From Favolaschia claudopus (Eukaryota > Basidiomycota > Agaricomycetes > Agaricales > Mycenaceae), in contig JAWWNJ010000170.1 of assembly GCA_037176885.1 (NCBI GenBank), forward strand, positions 124,001 through 188,000: a DNA stretch of 64,000 nt, given 5' to 3'. This document shows positions 45,960-57,180 of the stretch, piece by piece. The position numbers and the translations under genes were made by a program. A model generated the notes under the pieces. The model saw only the letters and a list, made by a program, of their open reading frames with translations. It did not search any database and had not been told where the DNA came from. The first letter of the stretch is position 1. Each line of letters starts with the position of its first letter.

Positions 45960-46769
45960 CATATACCTGTTTCTCAATGAGCGAGGTCGTTCTATTCGAA
46001 GATACGCAAACTCACCTATTCTCTCAATTACCGCCAAAGGCGGAGCAGGGGATTGACTATGTAAACGTGGAAGCTCGTCACTGCCAATATCAGACTGTCA
46101 ATCCAAGAGAGATTTGCTTGGTGAGGGTACGAAGGTCACCTGAGCTCGCAAGGTACCCGCACCACCAAAAATGGACGGGAATTCAAGGCAGCGCTGGAGG
46201 GAGCTCCCACAGCACTTATTCAACTCCTTCTGAAGTGGCTAGGAATCAACTCTAAAGGAGATTGAGAACGAGCTCGAGTATATCGGCGGTGGCTGTGCTA
46301 ACCTTGTCAGTGAGGACGGCTGGACCAATCATTGAGAAGGGATGCGCTAGTTCTAGCTGTGGTACAGCGAATGCATATAGCCTTTATAAGTTGATTGAGG
46401 ATGAACAGTTAAATTAGGGAGACGAAAACAAACCTCGGTGTGAGCGAATCTTGAAACTTCTCGGTGAGTGGCCGCATTTCCGGGAGTTGACCACCAGACT
46501 GACAAGAAACAAGCAGCTCGGGAATCTGAATTATTCATTGATGAACATGAAAATCAAAAGAGGACGAGAGACAGGAACAAACCTCAAAAATCAGCGCAAG
46601 GAGGTCATTGATATGAGGGTGACTTTCAGTAGCTAAGTCAGACCCGTCTAGTAGTCCGAAAATTCACGTAGGCACTGTGTTGTGCGGATTGAATGCAGGA
46701 GCAAGGCTAGGAAGACTGAAACGAACCTTCAGAGAATGCGGCGGCACCCGAGTTTTGGTGGAACGACAT
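45960..46769 (-). pseudogene. Convergent partner gene of the nuclease module, copy B, unknown function
   Basis: From a minus-strand ATG at 46769 (MSFHQNSGAAAFSE) four exons join in phase through about 50-nt introns: ...DGSDLATESHPHINDLLALIFE, IPELLVSCQSGGQLPEMRPL, LYAFAVPQLELAHPF. The frame then hits a stop near 46250. The inverted copy at 53140-53640 has the same exon borders but lacks the ATG and has a stop. The style (short, Leu-rich segments) could suit an F-box/LRR-like protein, but no domain is certain. It is head-to-head with the WD40 gene at 46872, about 100 bp apart. Confidence 0.35.
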
Positions 46770-46871
46770 ATTGCTTCATTATGAGTGAAGCGCATTGGCG
46801 AGTGGTAGTCCGGCGAATCGAGACACTATTGAGATTTGAATGAGGCCTCACGGAGGCGGATATGGCAAGAA

Positions 46872-48215
46872 ATGCCAGGAAACCAGGCGATTTACACCAG
46901 GCAGCTTCACTCAGGCTTGATCCTCGTGCTCGCTGTGACGGAAGACGGCAAAACCCTTGCGACGGGAGGTAGGCGCTTCGAAGCAAGAGGTCAGATGTAC
47001 CCTGACCCGTCACAGGCTCGCAGGGTACCCGGCTCTTTGACACCAAAACCATGAAGGAGCTAAAGCGTCCTGCCGGCGCTGGCACTCGCGGCCATACCAG
47101 CTCCCTGCACTGGGCACGTCAGACCGATGAGCCGCACGACGTGTTGTACTTTGGAACTCAGAGCGGAACATGGGCTTGTTGGCGCCGAGGAGACGACGGC
47201 TTTGAGGAAACCTTCTCCAAACAAATCACGACCTCAGGCGAGATTACGGGCTTGTCTTTCGACCCCAGCAAGAACATACTCTGTATTTGCAGTCGGTCGG
47301 ATATCGTCCAAGCGTTGAAGATTTTGAAGAATAGCGTTAACGGCAAATGGAGCGCATCTAGTATTTTCAGCAACGAAATAGCTGGCCTCGCTCCCCGAGC
47401 AATCACGTTCGCCGGGTTCGATAGCAGCGGTGACCGCGATATTGTGGCCTTTGGTTCGGGCCACAACGGACCAGTGTGAGTCACAACTTCGTCGCATGCT
47501 GAATCTGCTCTGAATTTCGGTAAAGCGCGACTTTGTCGGGGAGCACAGGTAAATGGAAGGGGGATTGGATGGCGGGTGGATAGATGTAAGGTGCACTGTC
47601 CATACTAGCGAAACTCTGCTGACACTGAGTTCGCAGTAGCTCTGCCGACGTTGACTGGAAAGAGGGGGTTCTCTGCCTGAACGACCCCTACTTTGGTCCG
47701 GGACTCTTCCGTTTGGCAGACGAAGCCAAGGCCCGTTCATTTGAGGTGCCTACGGAGACCGAGGGTGAGCCCTACACGACCGATGCGTGCTTTGGTGAGA
47801 AGGGTCGGTTGATCGTCGCTGGGAGCGACCACGGGATTGTGTATGTTTTCGATGCTCGTTCCGGAGAAACCATTCAGAAGCTGGACACTAAGAAGTCGAA
47901 GTGGGTGAAAGCCGTCACGGTATGTATGGCTCTTATTGACAGTCGCCCCGAGCTAACCAAGAAATGCCACAGATGGCGGAAGTTGCGGGGGTCCCTACAA
48001 TTTTCGCGGCGCACACGTATAGGGACGAAGGATACCAGGATATATTCGTATGGAAGAGAGCTCAATCATTGCTTATAGGATGGTATCAAGTGGAAATTTT
48101 CCTGAAGACCCTCGTAGTCTTGGGGTGCGTTGCATTCATTTACCAGAATCTGGTATCGGCGGGGATGATACAGAAAATCGTGTTTAAATTGCCGCGGGCG
48201 ATCTATGGAAAATAA
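46872..48215 (+). CDS. WD40-repeat protein with C-terminal membrane anchor, 360 aa
   Basis: Four exons (46872-46968, 47016-47475, 47637-47919, 47973-48215) splice in phase. WD40-like blades: SGLILVLAVTEDGKTLATGG...TRLFDTKT, SLHWARQTDEPHDVLYFGTQSG, ITGLSFDPSKNILCICSRSD, DRDIVAFGSGHNG, and LIVAGSDHGIVYVFDARSGE. The C-terminus has one hydrophobic helix (LKTLVVLGCVAFIYQNLV) followed by a short basic tail, predicting a tail-anchored membrane protein with the propeller in the cytosol. It belongs to a multi-copy Agaricomycete WD40 family of unknown role. Inside the CACTA element it lies between the nuclease module and the transposase, both genes being co-directional. The start of this gene (MP.NQAIYTR) is also found inverted at about 53020-53055 as a fragment. 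Confidence 0.85.
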
Positions 48216-48489
48216 TACCGTCAATAGACGAAGTGATGTGGTAGAATTTGTACTTACACCGAATGCTTTTTGCTTGAACAACATCCCATTAAGACTCTTG
48301 GATAATTGTCCAACGACTTGCATTAGAGAGGTGACGAAAATTTTCAGTGGTTCCGAGGTACGCCTCCGACGATATACAGCAGAGGGAATACGGAGAAAGT
48401 ATGCGGTCTGGCCGCGTCTTGAGGGCAGAGGAGTGAGGACGTTGAGCCCATGCAGGGACTCGCCCAGATGAATGAGTCCTCATATGCGT

Positions 48490-48872
48490 CTGGCGATCTA
48501 CACCAGACGGGATGAGGACTTGGGGAGGAGAGATGGAGGTGTCACGCTGTCACGTGTGAATGATGGCGGCTGTGTCACGGAGGTCAGCTATCTAATCACC
48601 CTCTCCACCCTCTCCCACTTTGTGTAGATCGCAGAGTGTTTGCAGAGCGTGTCGCTTCCGCTAATTCGCTGGTTTCGGTGGGACCTGCAATAGTTTGTAG
48701 GGTATCCCAGACCGGGTCATCTTATCACCCTCTCCAAGACCCTACCTCCCCGCTTTGTGTAAATCACAGAGTATTTTATTTACAAGTTGTGTTGATGTTC
48801 GCTGGGACCGCTTTAGGTAAATCCTAGAGTGCCCTGGCTCGTCAACGCCGCTTTGTGTAGATCGTAGAGCGC
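48490..48872 (+). promoter_or_regulatory. Repeated GTGTAGATC motif in front of the transposase gene
   Basis: CTTTGTGTAGATCGCAGAG-like words occur near 48618, 48753, 48811 and 48851, all within 270 bp of the transposase ATG and several preceded by CACCCTCTCC. The related GCGATCTACACCAG occurs at 48493. More copies lie at 46887, 52881 and 53025. A transposase-binding or promoter role is inference. Confidence 0.45.
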
Positions 48873-48881
48873 GTGACGGCA

Positions 48882-51800
48882 ATGGCGCCTCAAGCAAAGT
48901 ACTTCGATTGCAATTGCGCGTTCGAGGAAACAACCCATCGAATCAGGAGCGATCTCAGAGACGTGCATAGAGAGGATCTGAGACGCAAGCTCGAACGCGA
49001 ACGGGAGCTTGAGAATCTCCTCGTTCGAGAGACTACCAGCGCTGTCATCGTTGGCGATGCTTCCGCGGCCTCCAACCCCGAAACTCCTGTAGACGCAGGT
49101 GAAGTCATGACGGAGACCATGCGGGTTCTGTCATATCTCATTTCCCGACGCACCGACGTCAAACAGCCTTGGCGGCAGGGTCAAAAAGATTCCTTGCTGA
49201 AGTTCATCCTGCGAGATATCGAGGCAGCCATGTCCTCCGTTCTGGCCGCGATGACAGGGGGACCAGTGGAACTTCAATTGCAGATTTGCAACGAGGCGTC
49301 GGCCGCTGCCTCAACTGCAGCCGAATCATTAAAACCGTTCAGCGACTCTGACGAGAAATCTTTGGTCGTCGCGATTTTGAGGAAGTTGGACGATCTGGTG
49401 AAGGGGCTACGCGCCACGCTTCCACCGGACATGGGGCCGCTCTTCTACGATTCAGGTATGCGCAATCTTTTGCTTTTCCCGCTTGTGTTGACGCTTCTCA
49501 GGCTATCTTGCTCGCAATCCCATTGGCGACCTCTCAGAGCAAGCGCAAATTGTAATCCTACTTGCACTAGTCTGTCATAGCATCCTCAACATGCCGGCGG
49601 ATCATGTAAATCTCATCATCGGCTCCTCTGAACTTCTTGTCAGGTCCACCATGGCGCTGAACCCCGTAAAGAATCCAAAGGGCTCGCTTCAGTTTGATGC
49701 TCTGCAGGAGCATGTTCTGAAGGAACTACCAACCAGCCTTTTTGACGCTATGTCTACCATGAATCTGGACTGTAAAACTACATTGTACGCAACGTGTCCC
49801 TCATGCCATGAACTCTATGCTCCTACCCCCCTTTCTACATCTTCGGATCCTACTTGGCCTGCCCAGTGCAACAATATGATCGTTGGGAAACAGGGTCGGT
49901 CGGTTTGTGGCACACCATTGTTGAAGGAGGGCAAAACCGCGCTGCACCCCATCAAGCCATTCCTTTCGCCTTGCTTCCTCGACTACATCGCTCGTCTTCT
50001 TTCTAATCCAGAAACTGAGAAAATGCTTGATGACGCCTGTGATAAAGCGCTCAATGAAGAGATGAAAGACTATGACTTCGTTGGTGATGTATTTCAGGCT
50101 GAGTTCCTCCGCGAGTTCAAGGATCGCGATGGAATTGAACTCTTCATCAAACGCCCAGGGAAGCGTATGCGCCTGGCTTTTGCCATAAGCTTGGATTTCT
50201 TCCCCCCGTTTGGCAGCAGAAAGCGTTCGAATTCGAATTCAATTGGACTTCTCTACCTATACTGTCTGAATCTTCCTCTCATTTCCGTTCGCCACGCCCC
50301 CCAGAATGTGTATATTTGCATAATTCCAGGGCCCGCGTCACCCCACCTCATTGGAATGAATCCATTTATACGGACCATAATCGAACCGGCCCTGCAGGGA
50401 TGGGAGCGGGGTATACACTTCTCCTCAACTGCCAGCGAACCTACCACTGGTCGTGTCGCAGACCTTGCCATCGTCCTTGCCGTCAATGATTTACCAGCTG
50501 CACGCCAGCTTGCTGGAGCTGCAGCTCACAATGCCAACATTTACTGTACTTGCTGTAATTGTCAAGGTCGGAGTACTGTATACAACACCAATTTCGAAGA
50601 CTGGACGAAACGAGATAAGGACAAGCTCCGGAGCCATGCTGAAGCCTGGCGTGATGCCGATACAACAGGGCAGCAGGCAAAGCTTTTCGAAAAACATGGA
50701 CTTCGCTGGTCAGAAATGTGGAGGCTGCCCTACTGGGATCCGACTCGGTCACTCATCGCGGATCCTATGCATACCATTTATGAACGTTGGGTGCAGTATT
50801 ATTGTCGTGAAGTCCTTGAGATCAATCTTGCCGATGCGGCCAACATAACAAAAACCGCGCCAGCCTATGAATATGACTTTGCCACCCTTGACACTGAAAT
50901 CCCTAAATCTGGAGTGAACGCGAACGAAAAACCATTGAACTCAACGAACGAAAAAGATATTCTCGACATTTATAAGCTTCTTGTCCGTCAATTTCGTGAC
51001 ACCACGTCTGAAAATGTGGACGCCGGCGAGGACTTCGCCATGGATGTCGACGGGGTTGATGAGGATCAAGGTACCTCTAATCGCAAAGCGGGCGGCAAAA
51101 CTGCTACAGACGACTCCTTGACCGCAGAAAAACTGACGAATATGCTCGCGGGAAAGTCTAAACCCGCCCTGCGCTTCGTCTGTTGGACACTGGAGTTGCC
51201 AAAAACCCTACCTTTGGAGCTGCCTGAACGACCAGTACAGTCCAAGGGGAAGAAGGGGAATCCTGCGACGCTCCAGCGTATGCCCACGAAGATCAATAAA
51301 GATTTTGAGTATGACCCAGAAACATGTACAAGGGGAGATTATCTCGACCTGGTTCAGAGAATTCATTTAGCTGAACTCCTCGTGGAGTGGGTAAGTTTTC
51401 AATGAACGAAATAATTTTCCTGGTCTCATCTCAATGTCTAGCGCCTCACGAAGCCTCTTTGTGACCCAGACAAGATCGTGCCGGAAAGAGCCATTGACTT
51501 GGTCAGCTTTCGCTTTATTCAAGAAGTTATTCGCGACACCACGACACCCGCTTGGATCAATCATGTTCCCAAAAATTATGGAGAAAAAGGGGTGGGTTCT
51601 CTCAAGGCGGATGAATGGCGGTTACTCGCCACAATATACCTTGGTATTGCTCTTGTGATTCTATGGGCCGTCAAATCTCAGAAACCCGAACTTCTCGAGC
51701 ATGGTATGGCACTTGTTCAGGCCGCAACTATCATCAGTCGCTTCGGCTCGTCCGACGAACGCTCTGAGACGCTTAGGAATTTCATCAAGACATGGGTCGA

Positions 51801-52585
51801 AAAGCTACACGCATGTCATCCTCATACCTCCTATCACCATAAGAAGACGGCCATACATATGGCCTTCCACATGTATGATTTTCTGCACCTTTGGGGCCCC
51901 GTTCCGGGATGGTGGTGCTTCCCGACCGAACAGCTCATTGGCATTCTGCAAAAAATCAACAGCAACAGCCATGTTGGAGGTGAGTCGCAACCTTTTTCTT
52001 CGAAACGTATACACCCTCTGACCGACCTTGGCTTGTTTCCATCGAACAGGTGAACATGAAATAACTGTCGCCAAGACATGGATGCGCAACGCAAATCTGA
52101 GGCGGTGGTTTGCTCGCAAGGATTGCCCTGAGCTCGTCCGACAGTTTTTCCGCCTGTATACCATGTTCGTTGTCAAGAGGGGTGAATCTCGCAAAGATTT
52201 GGGGTCGGAGCCCTCAGACAGAAAGGAGAAGGCACACCACAATCACGCAGGGATGCACTTTTCCCGGGCGAGCACACACCTTGGGAACAGTCTCGTTTCT
52301 TTCTCAGACGAGGGGAACAACACTGTCTTCGGGAGCATCGTGAAGATACAGGTGTTGGATCCGGCGACAGACCAGGTGCAATTTATCATTGAAACTCAGG
52401 AACCGTTGCCCCCAAACTCTCCTGATCCTTTTCTACCGTTTCCTCATTTCCCGGCTCGCACGTACTCGTCGAGGATGTCTGAGTCGACTGTCGAGGTTGA
52501 CCCTGATAAAGTGATAGGGCACTACGCGCGCTTCAACTTCTCAGGCGAGCGTGCAGCTGTATTGGATTTATCTAGGGTATGTTGA
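48882..52585 (+). CDS. tnp2-family (CACTA/EnSpm) transposase, about 1179 aa
   Basis: Exons 48882-49455, 49502-51390, 51442-51979 and 52050-52585 join in phase (an alternative last exon ends at 52631). After a coiled basic N-terminal region and a Cys-rich zinc-finger-like segment (CPSCHEL...QCNN...VCGTPL), the tnp2 core appears: RMRLAFAISLDFFPPFGS, then CLNLPLISVRH, then ICIIPGPASPHLIGMN, then VNDLPAARQLAGAA and a C-rich CTCCNCQGR. SLIADPMHTIYERWVQYYCRE follows. These match the order in plant CACTA TNP2/Transposase_21 proteins. Late motifs HKKTAIHMAFHMYDFLHLWGPVPGWWCFPTEQLIG resemble the domain that follows tnp2 in fungal relatives. It cuts at the CACACCGG ends. No internal stop or frameshift was found. 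Four promoter repeats precede it. Confidence 0.88.
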
Positions 52586-52631
52586 TATTCTTTCTAATGT
52601 ATCTACTCGTACTGACAACCCGAAGTTTTGA

Positions 52632-54110
52632 GGCAGTGAGTAGGATTGCGGCAGACGAATCATTTGAGGGGAGAGCTAGTGCGGTGGTGGACGTTATTGA
52701 TGTAATCGTATCCCGTGTATTTTCACAACGTAGTCGTATTCCATGTATTTTACCGTTTGTCTTCTCTCTTATAACATGCAAATTATACCGACTGAATCAT
52801 TTCTTGGGTGACCAAAAACGGCGGGTCAGTCACATGTGACATGGAGTGACAGGGTCAGGGTATTCCTTGACCTCCGCCACCTGGTGTAGATCGCCAGTGT
52901 GCCGGTGGACATCCTCTACGCCCACCAGACGACCATATATAGTCGAGTGTAGAGCGCTCGATGTTTCTGACGGCTTCTCCGCCCTTTGTGCGCCGTCGCA
53001 GAAGGGTACCCGCTCATTGACCCGCCTGGTGTAAATCGCCTGGTTTACTGGCATTTCTTGCCATATCCGCCTCCGTGAGGCCTCATTCAAATTTAAATAG
53101 TGTCGGAATCCGCTGGACTACCACTCGCCAATATGCTTCACTCATAATGAAGCAATATCCCTCCAAATCTCTGTCGCCGAGTCATTCTCTGAAGGTTCGT
53201 TTCGGCCTGCCTGGTCATGCGCATACTCTCATTCCGTACAATACAGTGCCTACGTGAATTTCCGAACTACTAGACGGGTCCGACTCGGCTGCTGAAAGTC
53301 ACTATCATATCAATGACCGCCTTGCGCTGATTTTTGAGGTTTGTTCCTGCTTCTCCTCCTCTTTTCCTTCTCATGTTCACTAATGCATACTCTAGATTCT
53401 CCAGCTGCTTGTTTCTTGTCAGTGTGGTTGTCAACCCCCTCGAAACGCGGCCACTCACTGAGAAGATTTAGATTCGCTCGCAGCAAGGTTTGTTTTCGCC
53501 TTTCTGAGCTAAGTATTTACTCTCATGTTTTCACAGAATTTATATACTTCGCCCGTACAACATCCGAAACCCAAGGTTTTTCTTCTTGACATTTTCTCTG
53601 ACCCTCCTTGCGGAGAAGGTAAGCACAGCCACCACTGACACATTTGAGTTCGTTCTCAATCTCCTTTAAAGATGATTCTAAGCCACTCTAGGAGGAGCTG
53701 AGTCAGTGCTATGGGATCTCTCTCCCGCGCTGCCTTGAATTCCCGTCCATTTTTGGTGGTGCGGGTACCTTGCGAGCTCAGGTGACCTTCATACCCTCCT
53801 CAAGCAAGTTTCTCCTGAACTGACAATGAGTTGTTGGCAGCGGTGCACTGTAATGTATAAGACCCTTTTGTATCTGCGGGAATCCAGAGAATAGGTGGGT
53901 TTCAGTTTCTTGAATTGAAATGCACTCGCTCATTGAGATATAGTATATATAGGGGGGATCCATGTACAGAAACCATACATTGCGGCACAATAAATGCGAT
54001 ATCAACAGTTTACTCGCTATCTGAACAGTGCTCGAAGGCTCAATACAAAATCCAATTCATTTACATACATTCGACCTGAAACCAAGTCATGCCAAAACTT
54101 CAATCTATCC
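52632..54110 (-). repeat. Inverted right-arm copy of the nuclease-partner module
   Basis: From about 53055 the sequence is an inverted copy of the region right of nuclease copy B: the WD40 start fragment (about 53020-53090), partner gene remnant (about 53140-53640) and the shared flank (about 53640-54110). Between 52632 and 53020 lie short GTGTAGATCGCC repeats and no gene. The partner gene remnant lacks a start and carries a stop. Confidence 0.55.
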
Positions 54111-54120
54111 GATACCAGCA

Positions 54121-54842
54121 TCATTTCCGAGCATATGCGGCTCCTCGTCGGCGGGGGCGTAAAGTTTTGCTACACAAACGCTTGAAATCGCCGTTGAATT
54201 GAATTCTCCGCGATATCACTCACATTTGCGCGTCCGGTTCACCTACCTCCCTCAAGCATTGCCGCATGATATTCTCCATGTCGGACAAAGAACCTTTGCC
54301 CAAGTACACATACTCGCGATGTCGATGCCCGCACCCGCACGGGTCGACGAATTTTACGCGCCTGAACCCTCTGGCCGACAATTCGAGATGGATGACTCGT
54401 TCTGGGCCAAACTTCGTTATTTCACAATTCGCAGTGGGCTGCATATACACTCACCGACCAGCAAACGCCTTTCGACGTGAACGGCTTCGATCCACATCTG
54501 CACCCGTCCCGCCTCACACCGACGATAATCTTCTTGCCTTGCCGTCAGTCGTGTACTTTCACCCCACTTCACTATGAGCTCAGCCTCGATTTCTTTCCAT
54601 CGTTGACCCTGTACCACTCCGTCCGGCAGTTGCGCCGTTAAATAAATGTGGCCGTCACCTTCTCGCAAATACGGGAGGTCGTGTTTGTGTACGATCAGTG
54701 CCCGTCTTTGCTCCGAAGGCGCAAGTCGACGACTGCAAAAGTAAATTCGCGGCCGAAGAACGCGAAGAAAAATTTACATCTGTCGAAAGGCACGTTGTTG
54801 CACCAGCGTACGTTTCGGGGTTTTATTCAAGCTACCCACCAT
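54121..54842 (-). CDS. GIY-YIG (T5orf172-like) endonuclease, copy C, 189 aa
   Basis: Four exons (54842-54778, 54732-54455, 54401-54224, 54169-54121) have the same lengths and phases as copy A. Motifs: GHIYLTAQLP (first strand, Y changed to H at one position), VKWGESTRLTARQEDYRRCE, ERVIHLELSARGFRR, CGCGHRHREYVYLG and tail KTLRPRRRGAAYARK. The product is 189 aa with no stop. It lies inverted to copy A, about 10 kb away, on the other side of the transposase. The G-Y-I-Y to G-H-I-Y change could affect activity: the first Tyr of the GIY strand often takes part in catalysis. Confidence 0.83.
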
Positions 54843-55252
54843 GATCGCGTGCTGTGGACGAATCGCACACCCGCACCGAGTCCGTTAATTGAAAGGAAAG
54901 ACGATGTTAGGGATGTCGACGAGAACGCGATGCTCGGCTGGTCCGAATCCACAAACCGCTGGATACTTCAACGATGCTGAGCAAGAGGATTCCGCAGACG
55001 GAGGTTCGTCGGAGTCGGAATGCGGATGAAGTGTAGTCGCGTCCGTTCCAGCGGTCTGCAGCGATGGGGGCAAACAAACGCCGACACCGAGCTTGTTTTG
55101 ACCACTACATCGATCACACTCGTTCCAGTTTCTGGATCCCTTTTCGGCTTCACGCGCCAATTTCGACGGTGGTACTCGAATGTAGAAATGGTAGAGTGGT
55201 TCAGGAGGACTGAGAGGTGATATAGGCATGCAAGGGGCTCGAGGCAAGCCAT
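54843..55252 (-). repeat. Inverted copy of the upstream flank of nuclease copy A
   Basis: Homologous (inverted) to about 43785-44179, including a TCVID-like open stretch (TSVIDV followed by L or V). It may hold the promoter or an upstream exon of the nuclease genes. Confidence 0.5.
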
Positions 55253-56620
55253 CTTCTTAGTTCATTTTCTTCTCGCCGCCCAAAGAAGAAACGACGAATA
55301 AGGCCGCGAGAATGAGCAGCGCAGCTTGGGAAGATTCGATCCCAGCACGCTCGCCCTCTCCGCCTCCCGCCGCTGCAGCCTGCAGCCCCCACGACGACGT
55401 CATAACCGCGGAGAACTAAACGAGGGGATACAAGGTGCCTTACTGACTACAAAGTCCATCCTCTCCGTCTCACGCTGCGCAGCTTTCTGCACTCAACGAC
55501 CCACACTTACTCCCGCTCGCCGCCCTCCTCGTCACCGCCGCTCCTCGACACCGTGCTTCAAGCTTCATCAAGCTCTTACCGCCCTCTCTGAACGAATCCG
55601 GATGACGTGGCGCTGATATCGCCGTGTCCGCCCCTCATCTCCGCCCTGCTCGTCCACACCGAGCACCAAACACCAGCGCTGGCAAAGCCTCGTACGACCC
55701 GCCTCGCCAATGCCGCGAAAAACAACGAAACGAAGTCACCCTCCCGCCGCTTTCCACTCAAACCTTCAGAAACCCCGCCGCTCGCGCTCGCCAACAGCCG
55801 CACTAGCTCTTTGATCAAACGTGCGTGCTCTTTTCTCCTTCCTTCGCCTCTGGTTCTGACCGCTTTCACCCCAGATTCTGCGTCACACGCCTTCGCGGTA
55901 CCCTCCGCTAACCTTCACTGCACGTCCCGAACGCATCGCCTCCCCACCGCTCCGAACCCGACGCGTCTATATGTATCGTCTATGGCTCCCTCCTCAACGG
56001 CCTCACCACGCTCATGTTCGAAAGCACGCCCGTCTACCCGTCCCTCGCGCGCCCCTGGGAGACAAAGCGCTCACTCCCCCGTAGTACCCGACTCCCGTTT
56101 CCCGATACGGATTCGACATTACCTGTCGTCGCCGGACGCCAAAGGCGATATTCATCAGCGCGGACGCATGCGTGGGGGAGAGGGCGTTGAGGCAGCCGAC
56201 TTTGAGGAGGAAGACGAGCGTCGGATGGCTGGAGAGGAAGTCGAGCGCGGGGACGTTGGGGCTTAGGTGTTGTTTCGGTTCCAGTTCGGCGACCACAATA
56301 TGGTCGGAGGGCTTGGGGCGTCAGATGAGTGGGGGAAGTTAGCAGTTGCGGAGGTCCATTTCAGGGAAGGTCAATCGTCGAGAAGGGTAGTCTTGAAACG
56401 TTTCCGCCGCCGCCTCCGAGTGTGGGCGTGCATGCTCATGCGCCGGATGGGTGGTATAGTAAGTTACTATCTTATTCGCTTGCCTCCACAGCTCACCGCT
56501 CGCAAGGGCTCTCTCATTACAGTAACAGTATTTTCGAAGTAATAGTATTTCTATAGCGATGTAGATCTCAACAACATTATCACGACCTTTCCCGTTTTCA
56601 TTGAGCCGTGAGCAAGGGAG
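55253..56620. other. CACTA interior next to right terminal repeat, no gene recognised
   Basis: A 219-codon plus-strand ORF (55607-56266) is Pro/Ser/Arg-rich at first and Glu/Arg-rich at the end, with no domain. A short ORF at 55316 starts MSSAAWEDSIPARSP and stops after about 35 codons. These look like captured or decayed gene fragments. Confidence 0.4.
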
Positions 56621-57177
56621 GTGCACCCGCGGGTAGTACCCCGAGGTGCACCTCAGGGTGTACCCTGGGGTATGCCTAAAAGGGCTCCATTTAGACAAAC
56701 ATTTAGAAAAATAAAATGGGCCACTTTTGGGCTTACCTAAAACGGGAACCAAATGGTGCCCATTTGGGACGCCTTTTGGCGTTTCCTAAATGCTGGCCTT
56801 TTAGAGCGTCTGAAAGGCGTTCCAAATGCCAAGCATTTGGGGTTGCTTTCAGACGCGCTAAAAGGGCTCCTTTGTGCTTTGCCTAAAAGCGACCCCAAAT
56901 TTCGCCAATTTGGGACACCTTTTGGCAATGGCTCAATGGGCTCCTTTGAGGCTGTCTAAAACTGCCTCCAAATCCTTCCCTTTTCACGCAGCTTTTGGCG
57001 TCACTTAAATGGCCTCCATTGCCTTTGCTCTATTATGTATACCAAATCCTTACAATTTCGGGTGTCTTTTGGTACAATATAAATGTTTTCCTTTACTCTC
57101 GTTACAAATGTTATACTAAATTGAGCCCATTTGAGGGGCGTTTTTGACTATATTAAAATTTTGCTTTTTCCGGTGTG
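56621..57177 (-). repeat. Right 557-bp terminal inverted repeat of the CACTA element
   Basis: Inverted near-identical copy of 38070-38626, ending CCGGTGTG at 57177 and followed by the ACA duplication at 57178-57180. Confidence 0.88.
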
Positions 57178-57180
57178 ACA

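Larger units (their letters stand above)
38070..57177. mobile_element. 19,108-bp CACTA/EnSpm-type transposon with cargo genes
   Basis: The element is delimited by two 557-bp inverted repeats and flanked by ACA duplications. It encodes a tnp2-family transposase (48882-52585). CAC-starting ends, a 3-bp duplication and tnp2 together are the signature of the CACTA superfamily. It sits in the KDZ gene; removal of one duplication copy restores the frame at the junction. Cargo: two GIY-YIG nuclease genes, a WD40-membrane protein and a nested Tc1-type element. Confidence 0.88.

Noticed and set aside
38319..56959. Identical ORFs of 63-68 codons at 38288-38510 and 56737-56959
   Set aside because: They are by-products of the CACTA terminal inverted repeats; the periodic words there keep frames open.
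38070..57177. A simple chromosomal inversion splitting the KDZ gene
   Set aside because: Both KDZ parts have the same orientation and rejoin in frame at a 3-bp duplication, so an insertion explains the layout better.
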